From Azospirillum thermophilum (GTDB taxonomy: Bacteria > Pseudomonadota > Alphaproteobacteria > Azospirillales > Azospirillaceae): 64,000 nt of DNA. Each line of letters starts with the position of its first letter. Position 1 is the stretch's first letter. A model generated the notes under the pieces. It worked only from the letters and a program-made list of their open reading frames with translations. It did not search any database and was not told where the DNA came from. Where the stretch lies: the NCBI RefSeq assembly GCF_003130795.1, contig NZ_CP029355.1, positions 13,813 through 77,812 on the forward strand. Reading direction: 5' to 3'. The position numbers and the translations under genes are program-made. This document shows, one piece after another, positions 50,505-59,584 of the stretch.

Positions 50505-50633
50505 CGTGCCAAAATCCGTCACCACCCTATCATGGTGGCACGCTTGTTGTGGCACGAATTCTGGCACACTGCCCGGTGTTGCGGATCAACGGTCAGGGCG
50601 GAGGGGCCGACTCTTCACCCTGGCGTGCCACAA
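50505..50633. repeat. Candidate res site upstream of the resolvase gene
   Basis: CGTGCCA (50505-50511) and its complement TGGCACG (50536-50542) bound a 38-bp dyad, a plausible subsite. TTGTGGCAC (50547-50555) is complementary to GTGCCACAA (50625-50633), with a further TGGCAC at 50562-50567. The repeated TGGCAC half-site in an array directly before a resolvase gene fits a multi-subsite res. The remainder of the gap to 50819 holds nothing I recognise. Confidence 0.5.
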
Positions 50634-50819
50634 ACGGCCATTTATGGCATCTACGCTCTTGCTCAATCGGAATCCGAGTAACAGCGGAACAGGATGCCCA
50701 TTGGAGAGCACGACCCCGCCATTTTCGAGAAAACCATTCTACAACCTTTTCATGTAGGCGCCTCTGGAACGTTAGCCGATGCGGACCATTGAGAGCTTTG
50801 CTCTAGCGGAGAAAATGCG

Positions 50820-50922
50820 ATGCACTACGAGCTGCAAACCCTCGTACTCTGTCCCGACACTAACGATGAGGTGTGTAGCAAGGTTTTGATGAAGGCCGCG
50901 AAGGAGCTGGAGGACAAGCTCA
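50820..50922 (+). pseudogene. Small gene interrupted by IS256, 5' part
   Basis: ATG at 50820 opens MHYELQTLVLCPDTNDEVCS followed by KVLMKAAKELEDKL and is cut by copy C after the target CAAGCTCA. Joined to 52358-52470 it gives a clean 71-codon protein with a helical middle and the ending DRRPPSS. No family recognised. Confidence 0.6.
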
Positions 50923-52357
50923 GATCGTGCCCCGGGGCGTGGTGTCTGAGGGAACGTAGGTGCTCTTCGGCGAGTTGAAGCCGCCGGTCTACTCCGCTGC
51001 GATGGACAGCGGGTCAGCGGTGGGAGGGTGGCACAGCTCGGTCAGGCTTTCCATGGTCATGTAGCGCCGGCACACCGCCCACTCGTCGTGTTGCTCCAGC
51101 AGCAAGGCACCGACCAAGCGGGTGACCGCTCCTTCCCCGGGGAAGATGCCGACGACGTTGGTGCGCCGTTTGATCTCGCCGTTCAGGCGTTCCAGCGGAT
51201 TCGTGGAGTGCAGCTTGGTGCGCAGGTCCTTGGGGTAGGCCATGTAGGCCAGCACGTCGAACTCCGCCTCGTCCATCAGCGCCGCCAGCTTGGAGAACCG
51301 CGGCCGCAGGCTGTCGGCAACCCGGCGCCACTGCTCGTGCGCCGCCTCGGCGGTCTCCTGGGCAAACGCGGTGCGGATGGTGGCGGCGACCATCGTCTGG
51401 TGCGCCTTGCCCACGCAGGAGAGGAGATTCCGCATGCAATGAACGCGGCACCGCTGGAGTGTCGCGCCCAGCACCTTGGAGGCGGCGGCCTTCAGCCCGA
51501 GATGCGCGTCGGCGATCACCAGCTTCACGCCCCGCAGCCCCCGGCGGGTGAGCGAGCGCAGGAAGTCGCTCCAGAAGGTCTCCGCCTCCGACAGCCCGAG
51601 GCCGAGCCCCAACACCTCGCGTCGGCCGTCAGTGTTGACGCCGATCGCCAGTATGGCGGCGAGCGAGACGATGCGGCCGTCCTGGCGCACCTTCACGTAG
51701 GTCGCGTCCAGCCACACGAACGGCCAGTCGCCCTCCAGCGGGCGGGTCAGGAAGGCCTGCACGCGGTCGTCGATCTCTTCACACAAGCGGCTGACCTGGG
51801 ACTTGGAGATGCCAGTCATGCCCATTGCCTTGACCAGCTCATCGACGTTGCGCGTCGAGATGCCCTGCACGTAGGCCTCCTGGATCACCGCGATCAGCGC
51901 CTTCTCCGCCGTGCGCCGCGGCTCCAGAAAGGCTGGGAAGTAGGAGCCGCGCCGCAGCTTGGGGATGCGCAGGTCGATGGCGCCGGCGCGTGTCTCCCAG
52001 GTCCGCTCCCGATATCCGTTGCGCTTGGTCAGCCGCTCGTCCGAGCGCTCACCGTAGCCGGCGCCGGTCAACGCCTCGACTTCCAGTTCCATCAGGCGCT
52101 GAGCGGCGAAGCCGACCATCTCGCGCAGGAAGTCGGCGTCGGCGCTCTTCCCAATCAGCTCGTGAAGAGCGATCCTGTCCTCGGTCATCGTGTCACTCCG
52201 TCTCGGTTGATGGTCGTCAAGCAACCTCAACTTAGCCGAAGAACACGGTGACCGCCCGTTCCCGGACGGCTGGCCCGCCTGCGCCAGCTATGGGGAGCGC
52301 TCCGGCGGGCCAGCCTCACGTCTCAGACACCACTCGGCGGGACACGGCCCAAGCTCA
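50915..52357 (-). mobile_element. IS256-family element, copy C
   Basis: Element 50923-52349 (1427 bp), same orientation as copy A, with a perfect 8-bp duplication CAAGCTCA (50915-50922, 52350-52357). Same ends and same encoded protein as copies A and B. It splits a small ORF that lies between the resolvase region and the chemoreceptor. Confidence 0.95.
50989..52188 (-). CDS. IS256-family transposase, copy C
   Basis: The predicted protein is identical to that of copies A and B (399 residues from ATG at 52188). All three DDE residues are present. Confidence 0.96.
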   Translation of the reverse strand: MTEDRIALHELIGKSADADFLREMVGFAAQRLMELEVEALTGAGYGERSDERLTKRNGYRERTWETRAGAIDLRIPKLRRGSYFPAFLEPRRTAEKALIAVIQEAYVQGISTRNVDELVKAMGMTGISKSQVSRLCEEIDDRVQAFLTRPLEGDWPFVWLDATYVKVRQDGRIVSLAAILAIGVNTDGRREVLGLGLGLSEAETFWSDFLRSLTRRGLRGVKLVIADAHLGLKAAASKVLGATLQRCRVHCMRNLLSCVGKAHQTMVAATIRTAFAQETAEAAHEQWRRVADSLRPRFSKLAALMDEAEFDVLAYMAYPKDLRTKLHSTNPLERLNGEIKRRTNVVGIFPGEGAVTRLVGALLLEQHDEWAVCRRYMTMESLTELCHPPTADPLSIAAE

Positions 52358-52470
52358 GAGCTGCTGGGGTCGGCTTTGTGGTGGAGGTGCGCGACATCAG
52401 ACGAGGCACGAAGCTGTTCCGCAGCATCGATCCAGGCCTCTTGAAGGATCGGCGCCCCCCTTCCTCCTAG
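52358..52470 (+). pseudogene. Small gene interrupted by IS256, 3' part
   Basis: Continues the gene at 50820-50922 after the duplicated target: RAAGVGFVVEVRDIRRGTKL then FRSIDPGLLKDRRPPSS and a stop at 52468-52470. The frame is exact when the element and one target copy are removed (216 nt in total). Confidence 0.6.
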
Positions 52471-53257
52471 AACATAGAGGGGTGACGTCATAGAGGGCAC
52501 GACGCGGAAACTTGCCGATCATCACCTGATCTTGCACCGTGCAAGCCCGGCATGCAGCAGAGAACCGCGACGTCCCCGCTCGTCTCGCCTGCGGGGGCGC
52601 GGCTGAGGGCCGTGAACTGGACGCGACCTGTCGGAGCTTCCAAACCCCTTCCGTCACAGACTGTCGAGGGACGGAAGTAAGCTCGTGGATCGGTAGAATG
52701 ACAAGTGACAGCTCCACCAGCTCAGAGGCTGAGGCCAGGGGGAAAAAGCTGTCCGATCAGGGAGTGCGGTGACATTACGGCATGACGGGACATCAACCGG
52801 AAACCAGACCAATGGGCTACCGAGCGGGATGTGGGAAAAATCGAGCCGCTGTCAGTCACCTCGACCTGTCGGACAAGTTCCGGAATGAAGATGCAGGAAT
52901 GAGCAAAGAACATTGCGCAAAACGACACTGATGCGGGACTTATAGCGCTTCGAAGTATATCTCGCTCAATATCTATCATACAATGATATGTCGATCTGTT
53001 GTTTTCAAGAAATACAGCGTTAATCCTGCGGGTGATTTTGTCAATATTTTATAGACGTGAAATGATTCGCTTTTTTTGTGGCCGATATTGCTTGAATATC
53101 ATAGCGGAAATATAATCAATCATTACTATTGTTTAAGAAATTTGTCTAATCATGAGCACATAGTGAACCATTCAGAGAATGGAGGTGCTCATCCGCCTTC
53201 ATTCAATGGGCCTGTCTCGCTTTGAAAAGCGAGCACGGCGCGGAAGGGCTCGTCAAA
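52471..53257. other. Intergenic region upstream of the chemoreceptor
   Basis: No convincing gene. The first part is GC-rich with only short, shadow-like frames. From about 52940 to 53165 the sequence becomes strongly AT-rich (for example around TATTTTATAGACG and GCTTTTTTTGTGG), a likely promoter zone for the chemoreceptor gene; no consensus -35/-10 or sigma-28 box could be assigned with confidence. GGAAGGG at 53242-53248 is the ribosome site of the chemoreceptor. Confidence 0.45.
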
Positions 53258-55438
53258 ATGCAGATCAAATCGCTACAGGTGAAAATTGCGTCCCTTTCGG
53301 GACTTTGCGTCGCGGGCACGATCGCCGTCTTGGTAGGGTTCGGTATTGCCTCGACCAATGCGACGAACGAGTTCGTTGGGCAAAACGTCTCCGACATTCT
53401 GGAGAAGAAGACGAAGGAAGCCATTCAGAACCTGGCTTCCACCCAGGCGGGCCTGATCCGCTCGGAGTTCGAAACGGCGCTCAACGCCGCCCGGACCATG
53501 GCGCACAGCTTCGCGACCATGATCGATCCCAAGAACCCCGGGGCCGTTCCGGTGGATCAGCGCCGCGAGGCGCTGAACGGGATGCTGCTGAACGTGCTGA
53601 AGAACAACGAACTGTTCAACGGTACCTATACCGCCTGGGAGCCCGATGCGCTCGATGGGCGGGATGAGCAGTTCCGCAACAAGCGTGAGACCGGCACCGA
53701 CGGCACCGGCCGCTTCATTCCCTACTGGAACCGCGACCAGAATGGCCGCATCGCCATGCAGCCGCTCGTCGAGTACGACAGCCGCGACCTGCACCCCAAC
53801 GGCGTCATGAAGGGCGGCTGGTACATCGGTCCCAAGGAAAACGGCAAGGAAAGCGTGCTCGACCCGCTGCCCTACATCGTGCAGGGCAAGCAGGTCTTCC
53901 TCGCCACCCTCTCCGTACCGATCAAGTTGGACGGCAAGTTCTACGGCGTGGCCGGCGCCGACTTCAACCTGGACTTCGTCCAGAAGCTGACGACCCAGGT
54001 CAGCAAGTCGATCTTCGATGGCCGCAACGAAGTGGTGATCGTGTCCAACATGGGCCTGATCGTCGCGCACAGCACGAAGCCGGAACTGATCGGCCAATCC
54101 CTGTCGAAGATCAACAGCGGCTGGGAGCAGGATCTGGCCGTCGTCCGCTCCGGCCAGCCGAAGGTGGAGATCGAGCCAAGCTCGAAGATGCTGCGGACCT
54201 TCGCCCCGATCCAACTCGGCCATACCGGCAAGCCGTGGGCGGTGCTGATCCAGGTTCCGCAGAGTGTGGTTCTGGCCGACAGCGTCACGCTCGACGCCGC
54301 GCTGAACGACCGGGCGAACTCGAGCGTGCTGTGGCAGGTCGCCATCGCCCTGCTGGTGGCGGTCGCCGCGGTCGGCGTGATGTGGGTGATGGCCGGCGGC
54401 GTCGCCCGCCCGATCCGCGCCTGCGTCGGCTTCGCCGAGGGAATCGCCGCCGGCCGCTTCGACCAGACGCTGGAGGTCAAGCAGGTGGACGAGGTGGGGC
54501 TTCTGGCCGATGCGCTGCGCAAGATGCTGGCCGACCTCGTGCGGATGAACGCGCAGCGGACCGAGGACCAGAAGCGGGCGGAGGAGGAGCGGCGGACCGC
54601 CATGCTGCAACTCGCCGACGACCTGGAGGCCCGCGTGATGAGCGTCGTGGAGGGGGTGGACGGTGCCGCCCGCGCCATGAGCACGACGGCCCAGAGCATG
54701 ACCAGCACCGCGCACCAGACCAGCCAGCAGGCCACCGTCGTCGCGTCGGCGTCGGAAGAGGCCAACGTGAACGTCCAGACCGTCGCCGCCGCGACCGAGG
54801 AGCTGTCCGGATCGATCCGCGAGATCGGTCAGCAGGTCAACCGGTCCGCCGACATCGCCCGCGAGGCCGTCAGCGCGGCGCAGCAGGCGAACGGACAGGT
54901 GATGGGCCTGAACGAGGCCGCGATGAAGATCGGCACGGTCGTGCAGCTCATCCAGTCGATCGCCGCCCAGACCAACCTGCTGGCGCTGAACGCCACGATC
55001 GAGGCGGCCCGCGCCGGCGAGGCGGGCAAGGGCTTCGCCGTGGTCGCCGGCGAGGTCAAGAACCTCGCCAACCAGACCGCCAAGGCCACCGAGGAGATCG
55101 CCGGCCAGGTCAACGACATGCAGCGCGTGACCAACGAGACGACGACGGTGATCAAGGGGGTCGGCAGCATCATCGGCCAGATCAACGACATCGCCACCGC
55201 CATTGCCGCTGCGGTGGAGGAACAGAACGCCGCGACGCTGGAGATCGCCCGCAATGTCCAGCAGGCGGCCAGCGGCACGCAGCAGGTTACGTCGAACATC
55301 GACGGTGTCCGTCAGGCCGCATCGGAAGCCAGCGAGTCCGCCGGGCAGGTGCTGACCGTCTCCGGCCAGCTCGCCGACGAATCGACCCGGCTGCGCGACG
55401 TGGTGACGAGCTTCCTATCGAAGGTTCGCGCCGCCTGA
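53258..55438 (+). CDS. Methyl-accepting chemotaxis protein (dCache sensor)
   Basis: A protein of 726 residues from ATG at 53258. N-terminal membrane helix ([20 protein letters not shown]), a large periplasmic dCache-type domain ([45 protein letters not shown]), a second membrane helix near residue 375 ([20 protein letters not shown]), HAMP, then the MCP signalling domain with the hairpin tip [20 protein letters not shown] and [20 protein letters not shown]. The YxxxDxR-like elements of the Cache domain hint at amino-acid or amine sensing, which is unproven. Confidence 0.95.
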   Translation: MQIKSLQVKIASLSGLCVAGTIAVLVGFGIASTNATNEFVGQNVSDILEKKTKEAIQNLASTQAGLIRSEFETALNAARTMAHSFATMIDPKNPGAVPVDQRREALNGMLLNVLKNNELFNGTYTAWEPDALDGRDEQFRNKRETGTDGTGRFIPYWNRDQNGRIAMQPLVEYDSRDLHPNGVMKGGWYIGPKENGKESVLDPLPYIVQGKQVFLATLSVPIKLDGKFYGVAGADFNLDFVQKLTTQVSKSIFDGRNEVVIVSNMGLIVAHSTKPELIGQSLSKINSGWEQDLAVVRSGQPKVEIEPSSKMLRTFAPIQLGHTGKPWAVLIQVPQSVVLADSVTLDAALNDRANSSVLWQVAIALLVAVAAVGVMWVMAGGVARPIRACVGFAEGIAAGRFDQTLEVKQVDEVGLLADALRKMLADLVRMNAQRTEDQKRAEEERRTAMLQLADDLEARVMSVVEGVDGAARAMSTTAQSMTSTAHQTSQQATVVASASEEANVNVQTVAAATEELSGSIREIGQQVNRSADIAREAVSAAQQANGQVMGLNEAAMKIGTVVQLIQSIAAQTNLLALNATIEAARAGEAGKGFAVVAGEVKNLANQTAKATEEIAGQVNDMQRVTNETTTVIKGVGSIIGQINDIATAIAAAVEEQNAATLEIARNVQQAASGTQQVTSNIDGVRQAASEASESAGQVLTVSGQLADESTRLRDVVTSFLSKVRAA

Positions 55439-55464
55439 TCGAGACAGAATGGCCTGAAACGGAA

Positions 55465-55496
55465 AGAGCCGGGGATTTTTCCCTGGCTCTCTTTTT
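55465..55496 (+). terminator. Intrinsic terminator of the chemoreceptor gene
   Basis: AGAGCCGGGGA (55465-55475) and TCCCTGGCTCT (55480-55490) pair over 11 bp with one G-T wobble around a TTTT loop and are followed by CTTTTT. It lies 27 bp after the stop. Confidence 0.88.
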
Positions 55497-55571
55497 GGAA
55501 GCGGCGTCAGCTCGTCGATCTACCCTAGGACCTAAGGGTGACATGACCTGGTCCGATAAAGTGACAGCGTG

Positions 55572-55863
55572 CATGTCAACGCGGCCGAGGGCTTCAATGA
55601 TCGTGTTCGGCGCACGATTGTCGGCACCTTGCCACCATCCATCGAGGAGCAGGGCGCGGCGACCAACGAGATCGCCCGTAGCGTGCAGCAGGCGGCCGGC
55701 GGCACCCAGGGGGTCTCCAACAACATCGGTCAGGTGACGCAGCCGCCGGGGAAACCGGCAGTGCCGCCAGCCAGGTGATGTCCGCCTCCGGCGAACTGGT
55801 CCGTCAGGCGGAGTCGCTGCGTCACGACGTCGAGCAGTTCCTCACCGCCATCAAGGCTGCCTG
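55572..55863 (+). pseudogene. Chemoreceptor C-terminal remnant
   Basis: SIEEQGAATNEIARSVQQAA then GGTQGVSNNIGQVTQ is the distal helix of an MCP signalling domain. After a frameshift near 55745 the ending SAS GELVRQAESLRHDVEQFLTA continues in another frame to IKAA and a stop at 55863. Only the last about 85 codons remain and it is not a duplicate of the complete receptor upstream (different residues), so a second chemoreceptor gene was once adjacent. Confidence 0.75.
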
Positions 55864-55884
55864 ATCGTTTGCCTGGCATCATGT

Positions 55885-55927
55885 CCCATGCCGCAGCCCC
55901 CTCCTCCGGAGGGTGTTGCGGCATGGG
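55885..55927 (+). terminator. Hairpin after the chemoreceptor remnant
   Basis: CCCATGCCGCA (55885-55895) pairs perfectly over 11 bp with TGCGGCATGGG (55917-55927); the loop contains a second small stem CCTCC/GGAGG. Only a weak T-rich tail (CATTTC) follows. It lies 22 bp after the remnant's stop and is probably its old terminator. Confidence 0.6.
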
Positions 55928-56089
55928 CATTTCAGCCCCGGCAGCACGTGATCTCTATATAGTTAGTTTAGCTGCTAAACCATGTTTGTAACCTGTTCGT
56001 TCATATTGCCAAGTTACATTCTGCGGTCCCATATTCAAGGGTAGTTACCCGCACATTCCCTCAACGGCAGACGCTGTTTTCCGCATGAG

Positions 56090-56121
56090 GCCCGGCACGC
56101 CGATGCGTGTCGGGCTCTTTT
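56090..56121 (+). terminator. Intrinsic terminator
   Basis: GCCCGGCACGC (56090-56100) pairs with GCGTGTCGGGC (56105-56115; 10 of 11) around a 4-nt loop and is followed by TCTTTT. It lies between the chemoreceptor remnant and the convergent gene at 56149, and may insulate both. Confidence 0.75.
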
Positions 56122-56148
56122 CTCGACGCTGCTGCAGTTGGCTGCAGC

Positions 56149-56941
56149 CTATCTGGTGTTCCGCTCCCAGAGATGGCAACCTCCACTATAATCGTTCGGA
56201 ACGGCCTGTCCATGTGGTCCTGACTGCTTTGCACCCTGGAGCAAGCGTTCCGCGGCACTGGCGATATCATTGGCCATGGCCAGCAGTTCCCGGATCGCCT
56301 CGGTCTCACCCGCCAAGTCCAGGTTGGCCAGATCGAGAAGCTGTCGTGGCACCGGCTTCAGGACAGCGTGCAGCTGATGCAGGCGTTGAACAACCTCATC
56401 AGACGGACGGACCACCCAGGCTCTTCCGAACGGCAGGTCGACGAGGTGCCAGCCGAAGGAGGCGGGAGGAGACAGATGCAGCCCTCTGACGACGCGCTCT
56501 ACACCACGTTCGACCGTAGCGCGGCCAAGGATGCGGCCGGCGTGATAGATCAGACAGGCGCCACGCGGCATCTCGGCGCGACGCGGTTGGACCCAGGGCT
56601 GCCAGCCTTCCCCCTCGCACTCCAGCACGACCGCGCCGGAGAACTTGCCGGGCTCGCCGATCGAATGTTCGATGACCGGATCGAGGACGATATCAACAAC
56701 ACGAAGCCGAAGGACTGCTGAGGGATCATCAGTCTGGTGGAACCTTTTCTTGAGAAACCGGATACCACCCATGTGCTGGAGCGCCGGAATCAGCACGGGC
56801 AAGGGCACCTCGGCATTGCTGTACGTTGTCCGTTGCTGCCAGCTCGGATGGCCCACCAGGTCCCCGTCATCGAAACGCAGGGTGAGGCTCCAGTCGGTGA
56901 TGGTCCCATCGCCGCCGCACGCGTGTACCGCGGCCCGGATT
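56149..56941 (-). pseudogene. Unrecognised gene, 5' end removed by IS3-family element
   Basis: The frame runs from within the IS3 element (an ATG at 56991 gives 16 IS-derived codons) into about 264 codons of real-looking protein: VHACGGDGTITDWSLTLRFD, VPLPVLIPALQHMGGIRFLK, VVDIVLDPVIEHSIGEPGKF, FSGAVVLECEGEGW, and a helical C-terminus (LLAMANDIASAAERLLQGAK). The native start is missing. No family recognised. It might still be expressed as a fusion from the IS. Confidence 0.55.
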
Positions 56942-56963
56942 TGAGACACCCGGCTGGGCTTCT

Positions 56964-57875
56964 TCAGGCGGCCAAGGGTAGCTCGGCGCACGACGGCTGA
57001 TCAACCCGAAGTTGGTCGGCGCGCACCTGGGCCGGAGTGCGGTGTCCATGCCGGGCGACGAGCCAGGTTTCGTTGTAGTGGCGGGCGAACTCGACCAGAG
57101 CGCGGCGCAGCTCCTCGATGGTGTCGAAGGTGTGGACCCAGAGGAAGTTCTCCTTGAGCGTCCGGATGAAGCGCTCGGCCACGCCGTTGCCCTCCGGCTC
57201 GCGCACAAAGGACGGTGAACTGGTGATGCCCAGGCATGTGATCTCGGCTTGGAAGTCGCCGGACATGTGGTTCGAGCCGTGATCGTGGCGCAGCTTCAGC
57301 CCGGTCGCGACGCCCGGGCCGATGGCGCCGAAGTGGCGCAGCACGCCTTGGCGGACCGGCTCCAGGGCCTCGAAGCGGTTGCCGCTTTTCGAGGCGTGAA
57401 TGCCGACTACCTCGGAGTTGGCGTGATCGACCGCGATGAAGACGCGCGCCACGCCCTCGGCCACGGTGATCGTCTCGCTCATGTCGGTGCCCCACATCGT
57501 GTTCACCGTCTCGGTGACGATGGTGCCGTCGTGCGCCCGTGCGCGCCGCCGCCCGACCCGATGCGGCGCCAGCAGCCCGTGTGCGCCCATCAGCCGCCTT
57601 ACCCGGCGGGCCGAGGTGCGGATCCCCGCAAAGCGCAGACGCGCCCAGATCTTGCGATATCCCTCGCCATGGAAGCGCGAGACGAGGATCTGCTGGCGGA
57701 TGTGCTCGACCAACTCGGCATCCGAGCAGGGGCCGAGCGGACCTCGGCGCCCGGGCATCGGTGCCGGGCCGACCGCCCGGTGGCGATACACAGTGGCGCG
57801 GGATACCCGCCACGTCCGAGCAACCCGGGCCAGACCGTAGGGGCGACCGGTGGAGGGCGAGGTGGTCCGGCTCAT
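56964..57875 (-). CDS. IS3-family transposase OrfB
   Basis: A protein of 303 residues. HTH-like YGLARVARTWRVSRATVYRH, an HTH_21 part (RFHGEGYRKIWARLRFAGIR), and rve-type DDE integrase core: MWGTDMSETI, VFIAVDHANSEVVGIHASKS, KLRHDHGSNHMSGDFQAEIT, REPEGNGVAERFIRTLKENF. The start overlaps the orfA stop by ATGA rather than needing a frameshift. Confidence 0.93.
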   Translation of the reverse strand: MSRTTSPSTGRPYGLARVARTWRVSRATVYRHRAVGPAPMPGRRGPLGPCSDAELVEHIRQQILVSRFHGEGYRKIWARLRFAGIRTSARRVRRLMGAHGLLAPHRVGRRRARAHDGTIVTETVNTMWGTDMSETITVAEGVARVFIAVDHANSEVVGIHASKSGNRFEALEPVRQGVLRHFGAIGPGVATGLKLRHDHGSNHMSGDFQAEITCLGITSSPSFVREPEGNGVAERFIRTLKENFLWVHTFDTIEELRRALVEFARHYNETWLVARHGHRTPAQVRADQLRVDQPSCAELPLAA

Positions 57876-58267
57876 CGCCTCGGCCTCCGTCGGGCCAAAG
57901 GGCGTTTGCCCTCCAGGGCGGCGATCTTTTCCTCCAGCAGCTCGTTGGCCATCGTGATCTCGCCGACCTTGGCCTTCAGGCGCGCGATCTCCTCATCGCG
58001 CTCGTCGCGTTCGCGTTCCTTCATGGCGGACGCGGCCGCCGCCAGGGCGCGCTCGCGCCACTCCGACAGGCGCGCCACCGTGACGTTCAGCTCGCGGGCG
58101 ACCACCTCCAGCGGTTCGCCGCGCAGCAGGCGCGTGACCGCCGCCACCTTGCGCGCCGCGGAGAAGCGTTGGGGCGTGCTGGCGTCCGCGCCCGAGGGGG
58201 CGCCTGAGCCAGCGTGGTGGGCGCGCTCCGGCGCCCCCTCGGGCTTACCCCCCTGTTCCTTGTCCAT
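57872..58267 (-). CDS. IS3-family OrfA (DNA-binding)
   Basis: A protein of 131 residues. QRFSAARKVAAVTRLLRGEP then LEVVARELNVTVARLSEWRE is the HTH, followed by a leucine-zipper-like helix (EIARLKAKVGEITMANELLE). The N-terminal 35 residues are Gly/Ala/Pro-rich. It is the first gene of the element. Confidence 0.9.
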   Translation of the reverse strand: MDKEQGGKPEGAPERAHHAGSGAPSGADASTPQRFSAARKVAAVTRLLRGEPLEVVARELNVTVARLSEWRERALAAAASAMKERERDERDEEIARLKAKVGEITMANELLEEKIAALEGKRPLARRRPRR

Positions 58268-58471
58268 CTCAATGACCTCCGGTTGCGGTTCAATCTACCG
58301 CAGCCGGGTGTCTCATCGAACCGTACCGCGCCCCACATTGTCTTCCGCTGATCAGTGGAGAAATTTTATTCCATGGCCATATGAATAAATTTCCCCCCTC
58401 TTATCATGTGACAACATTCACTGCTGCACGTCGGTGTGGCATGGAATATTTTTCCAGAACAGCAATTTCTC

Positions 58472-58490
58472 CTGCATCATTCTGATGCAG
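58472..58490. promoter_or_regulatory. Perfect palindrome upstream of the LuxR-type gene
   Basis: CTGCATCA (58472-58479), TTC, TGATGCAG (58483-58490): an 8-bp perfect dyad 49 bp before the start at 58539, inside an AT-rich non-coding stretch (58340-58538). Probably an operator; TACAAT at 58532-58537 lies too close to the start codon to be a normal -10. Confidence 0.5.
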
Positions 58491-58538
58491 CATACATTAA
58501 TATGCGCGGCAATCTCTATCCTGTTGCACAATACAATC

Positions 58539-59192
58539 ATGGATCGGATCGCCCATTTCCTGCTCGTGCACGATCAGCCTCTGGTAACCGACACCCTGTC
58601 CGTCCTGCTGACCAATCTCACCGGCGGCGCCCGGATCAGTCTGCTGTCGGACATGCCGTCCCTGCTGCGCAGTAGCCTTCCGGAGCGGGCAGCGGTGATC
58701 GGCGAGCTCCGCTTGCTGGATGCTGATCCACTTTCGATGGTCCACCAGCTCATGGACCGGGCGCCGGACCTGCGGATCGTCCTCACCTTCTCGAGCGCAC
58801 CGCCGCAACTGCTGCAGGCCTTGCTCGCCGCCGGCCTATACGGCTTAATCCCCAATGATCTGAACGGGCGGGCGACGCGGGCGGCTTTGTCGTTGGTCCT
58901 GATGGGCGAGCGCTTCATTCCCGCCGCCATCCTCAAGGCTGGGCGTCCTGGAGCCACCGTTCCTCCCGACGCTCACCGCAATCCGTGTGGTCAGCGGCTC
59001 GACCACGCTTTGAGCCGGCGCGAGCAGGCCATCCTGCGGATGGCCTCAGAGGGGTTGGCAAACCGGATGATCGCCGGGCACCTGACGATCAGTGAGAAGA
59101 CCGTCAAGGCCCACCTCTCTAGCGCCTACCGCAAGCTTGGCATCCGTAACCGGCTGCAGGCGGCCTGCCTCCTGCGCGACGACATACGCTGA
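58539..59192 (+). CDS. LuxR/NarL-type response regulator with degenerate receiver
   Basis: A protein of 217 residues from ATG at 58539 (upstream codons of the frame look non-coding). The N-terminal part (HFLLVHDQPLVTDTLSVLLT, VIGELRLLDADPLSMVHQL, RIVLTFSSAP) follows the receiver fold, but the phospho-acceptor Asp position is unclear (VIGELRLL), so it may be phosphorylation-independent. The C-terminal HTH is LSRREQAILRMASEGLANRM then ISEKTVKAHLSSAYRKLGIR. Upstream of an RHH-like gene and a hybrid kinase. Confidence 0.85.
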   Translation: MDRIAHFLLVHDQPLVTDTLSVLLTNLTGGARISLLSDMPSLLRSSLPERAAVIGELRLLDADPLSMVHQLMDRAPDLRIVLTFSSAPPQLLQALLAAGLYGLIPNDLNGRATRAALSLVLMGERFIPAAILKAGRPGATVPPDAHRNPCGQRLDHALSRREQAILRMASEGLANRMIAGHLTISEKTVKAHLSSAYRKLGIRNRLQAACLLRDDIR

Positions 59193-59347
59193 GGCTGGTC
59201 CTGACCGCGGCACAATGCAGCCTTACGTCATGCCCTTATCTTGAGATGATCGTCGGTATAGCGCCACCACTGGGGGCTGATCCTGTTTCTGGTTCACGGC
59301 TAGGGTTTTCCAAATCTCCGAACATTCACAGGAATGGGAGTCGGTCG

Positions 59348-59584
59348 ATGGTACAGCAACCGGATCAGGGCCAGGGCGGGCCGCCCTACAAAGATGTCCA
59401 GCTCTCCGCCATGGTGTCCAATCATGTCCGGCGGGCGGTGCGGTTGCGCGCCGCGCTGGAGGGCATCACGGTGCGCTGCCTGCTACTCCGCCTTATCCGA
59501 CAGGCCGGTATCGCCGAGATCGACGAGGGCGAACTGGTCGACCGCAGGGCCGCCGGCGACACCAGGCTCCAGCCCTTAACATGA
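59348..59584 (+). CDS. Small RHH-like protein, 78 aa
   Basis: ATG at 59348 was chosen because upstream codons look random. YKDVQLSAMVSNHVRRAVRL then RAALEGITVRCLLLRLIRQA has a strand and two helices like a CopG/Arc-type fold. Its stop overlaps the start of the hybrid kinase by ATGA, so the two are translationally coupled. A regulator of the kinase gene is one guess; no evidence beyond context. Confidence 0.5.
   Translation: MVQQPDQGQGGPPYKDVQLSAMVSNHVRRAVRLRAALEGITVRCLLLRLIRQAGIAEIDEGELVDRRAAGDTRLQPLT

Larger units (their letters stand above)
56942..58315 (-). mobile_element. IS3-family element, 1374 bp
   Basis: Ends TGAGACACCCGGCTG (56942-56956) and CAGCCGGGTGTCTCA (58301-58315) are perfect inverted repeats of 15 bp with the TG...CA termini usual for IS3 elements. 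It contains overlapping orfA and orfB. No 3-5 bp target duplication is evident (ATT left, TCG right), so one flank was probably rearranged after insertion. Confidence 0.88.

Noticed and set aside
52397..52717. 106-codon minus-strand ORF between IS256 copy C and the chemoreceptor
   Set aside because: No ribosome site, overlaps the 3' part of the interrupted small gene on the other strand, and reads like random GC-rich sequence.
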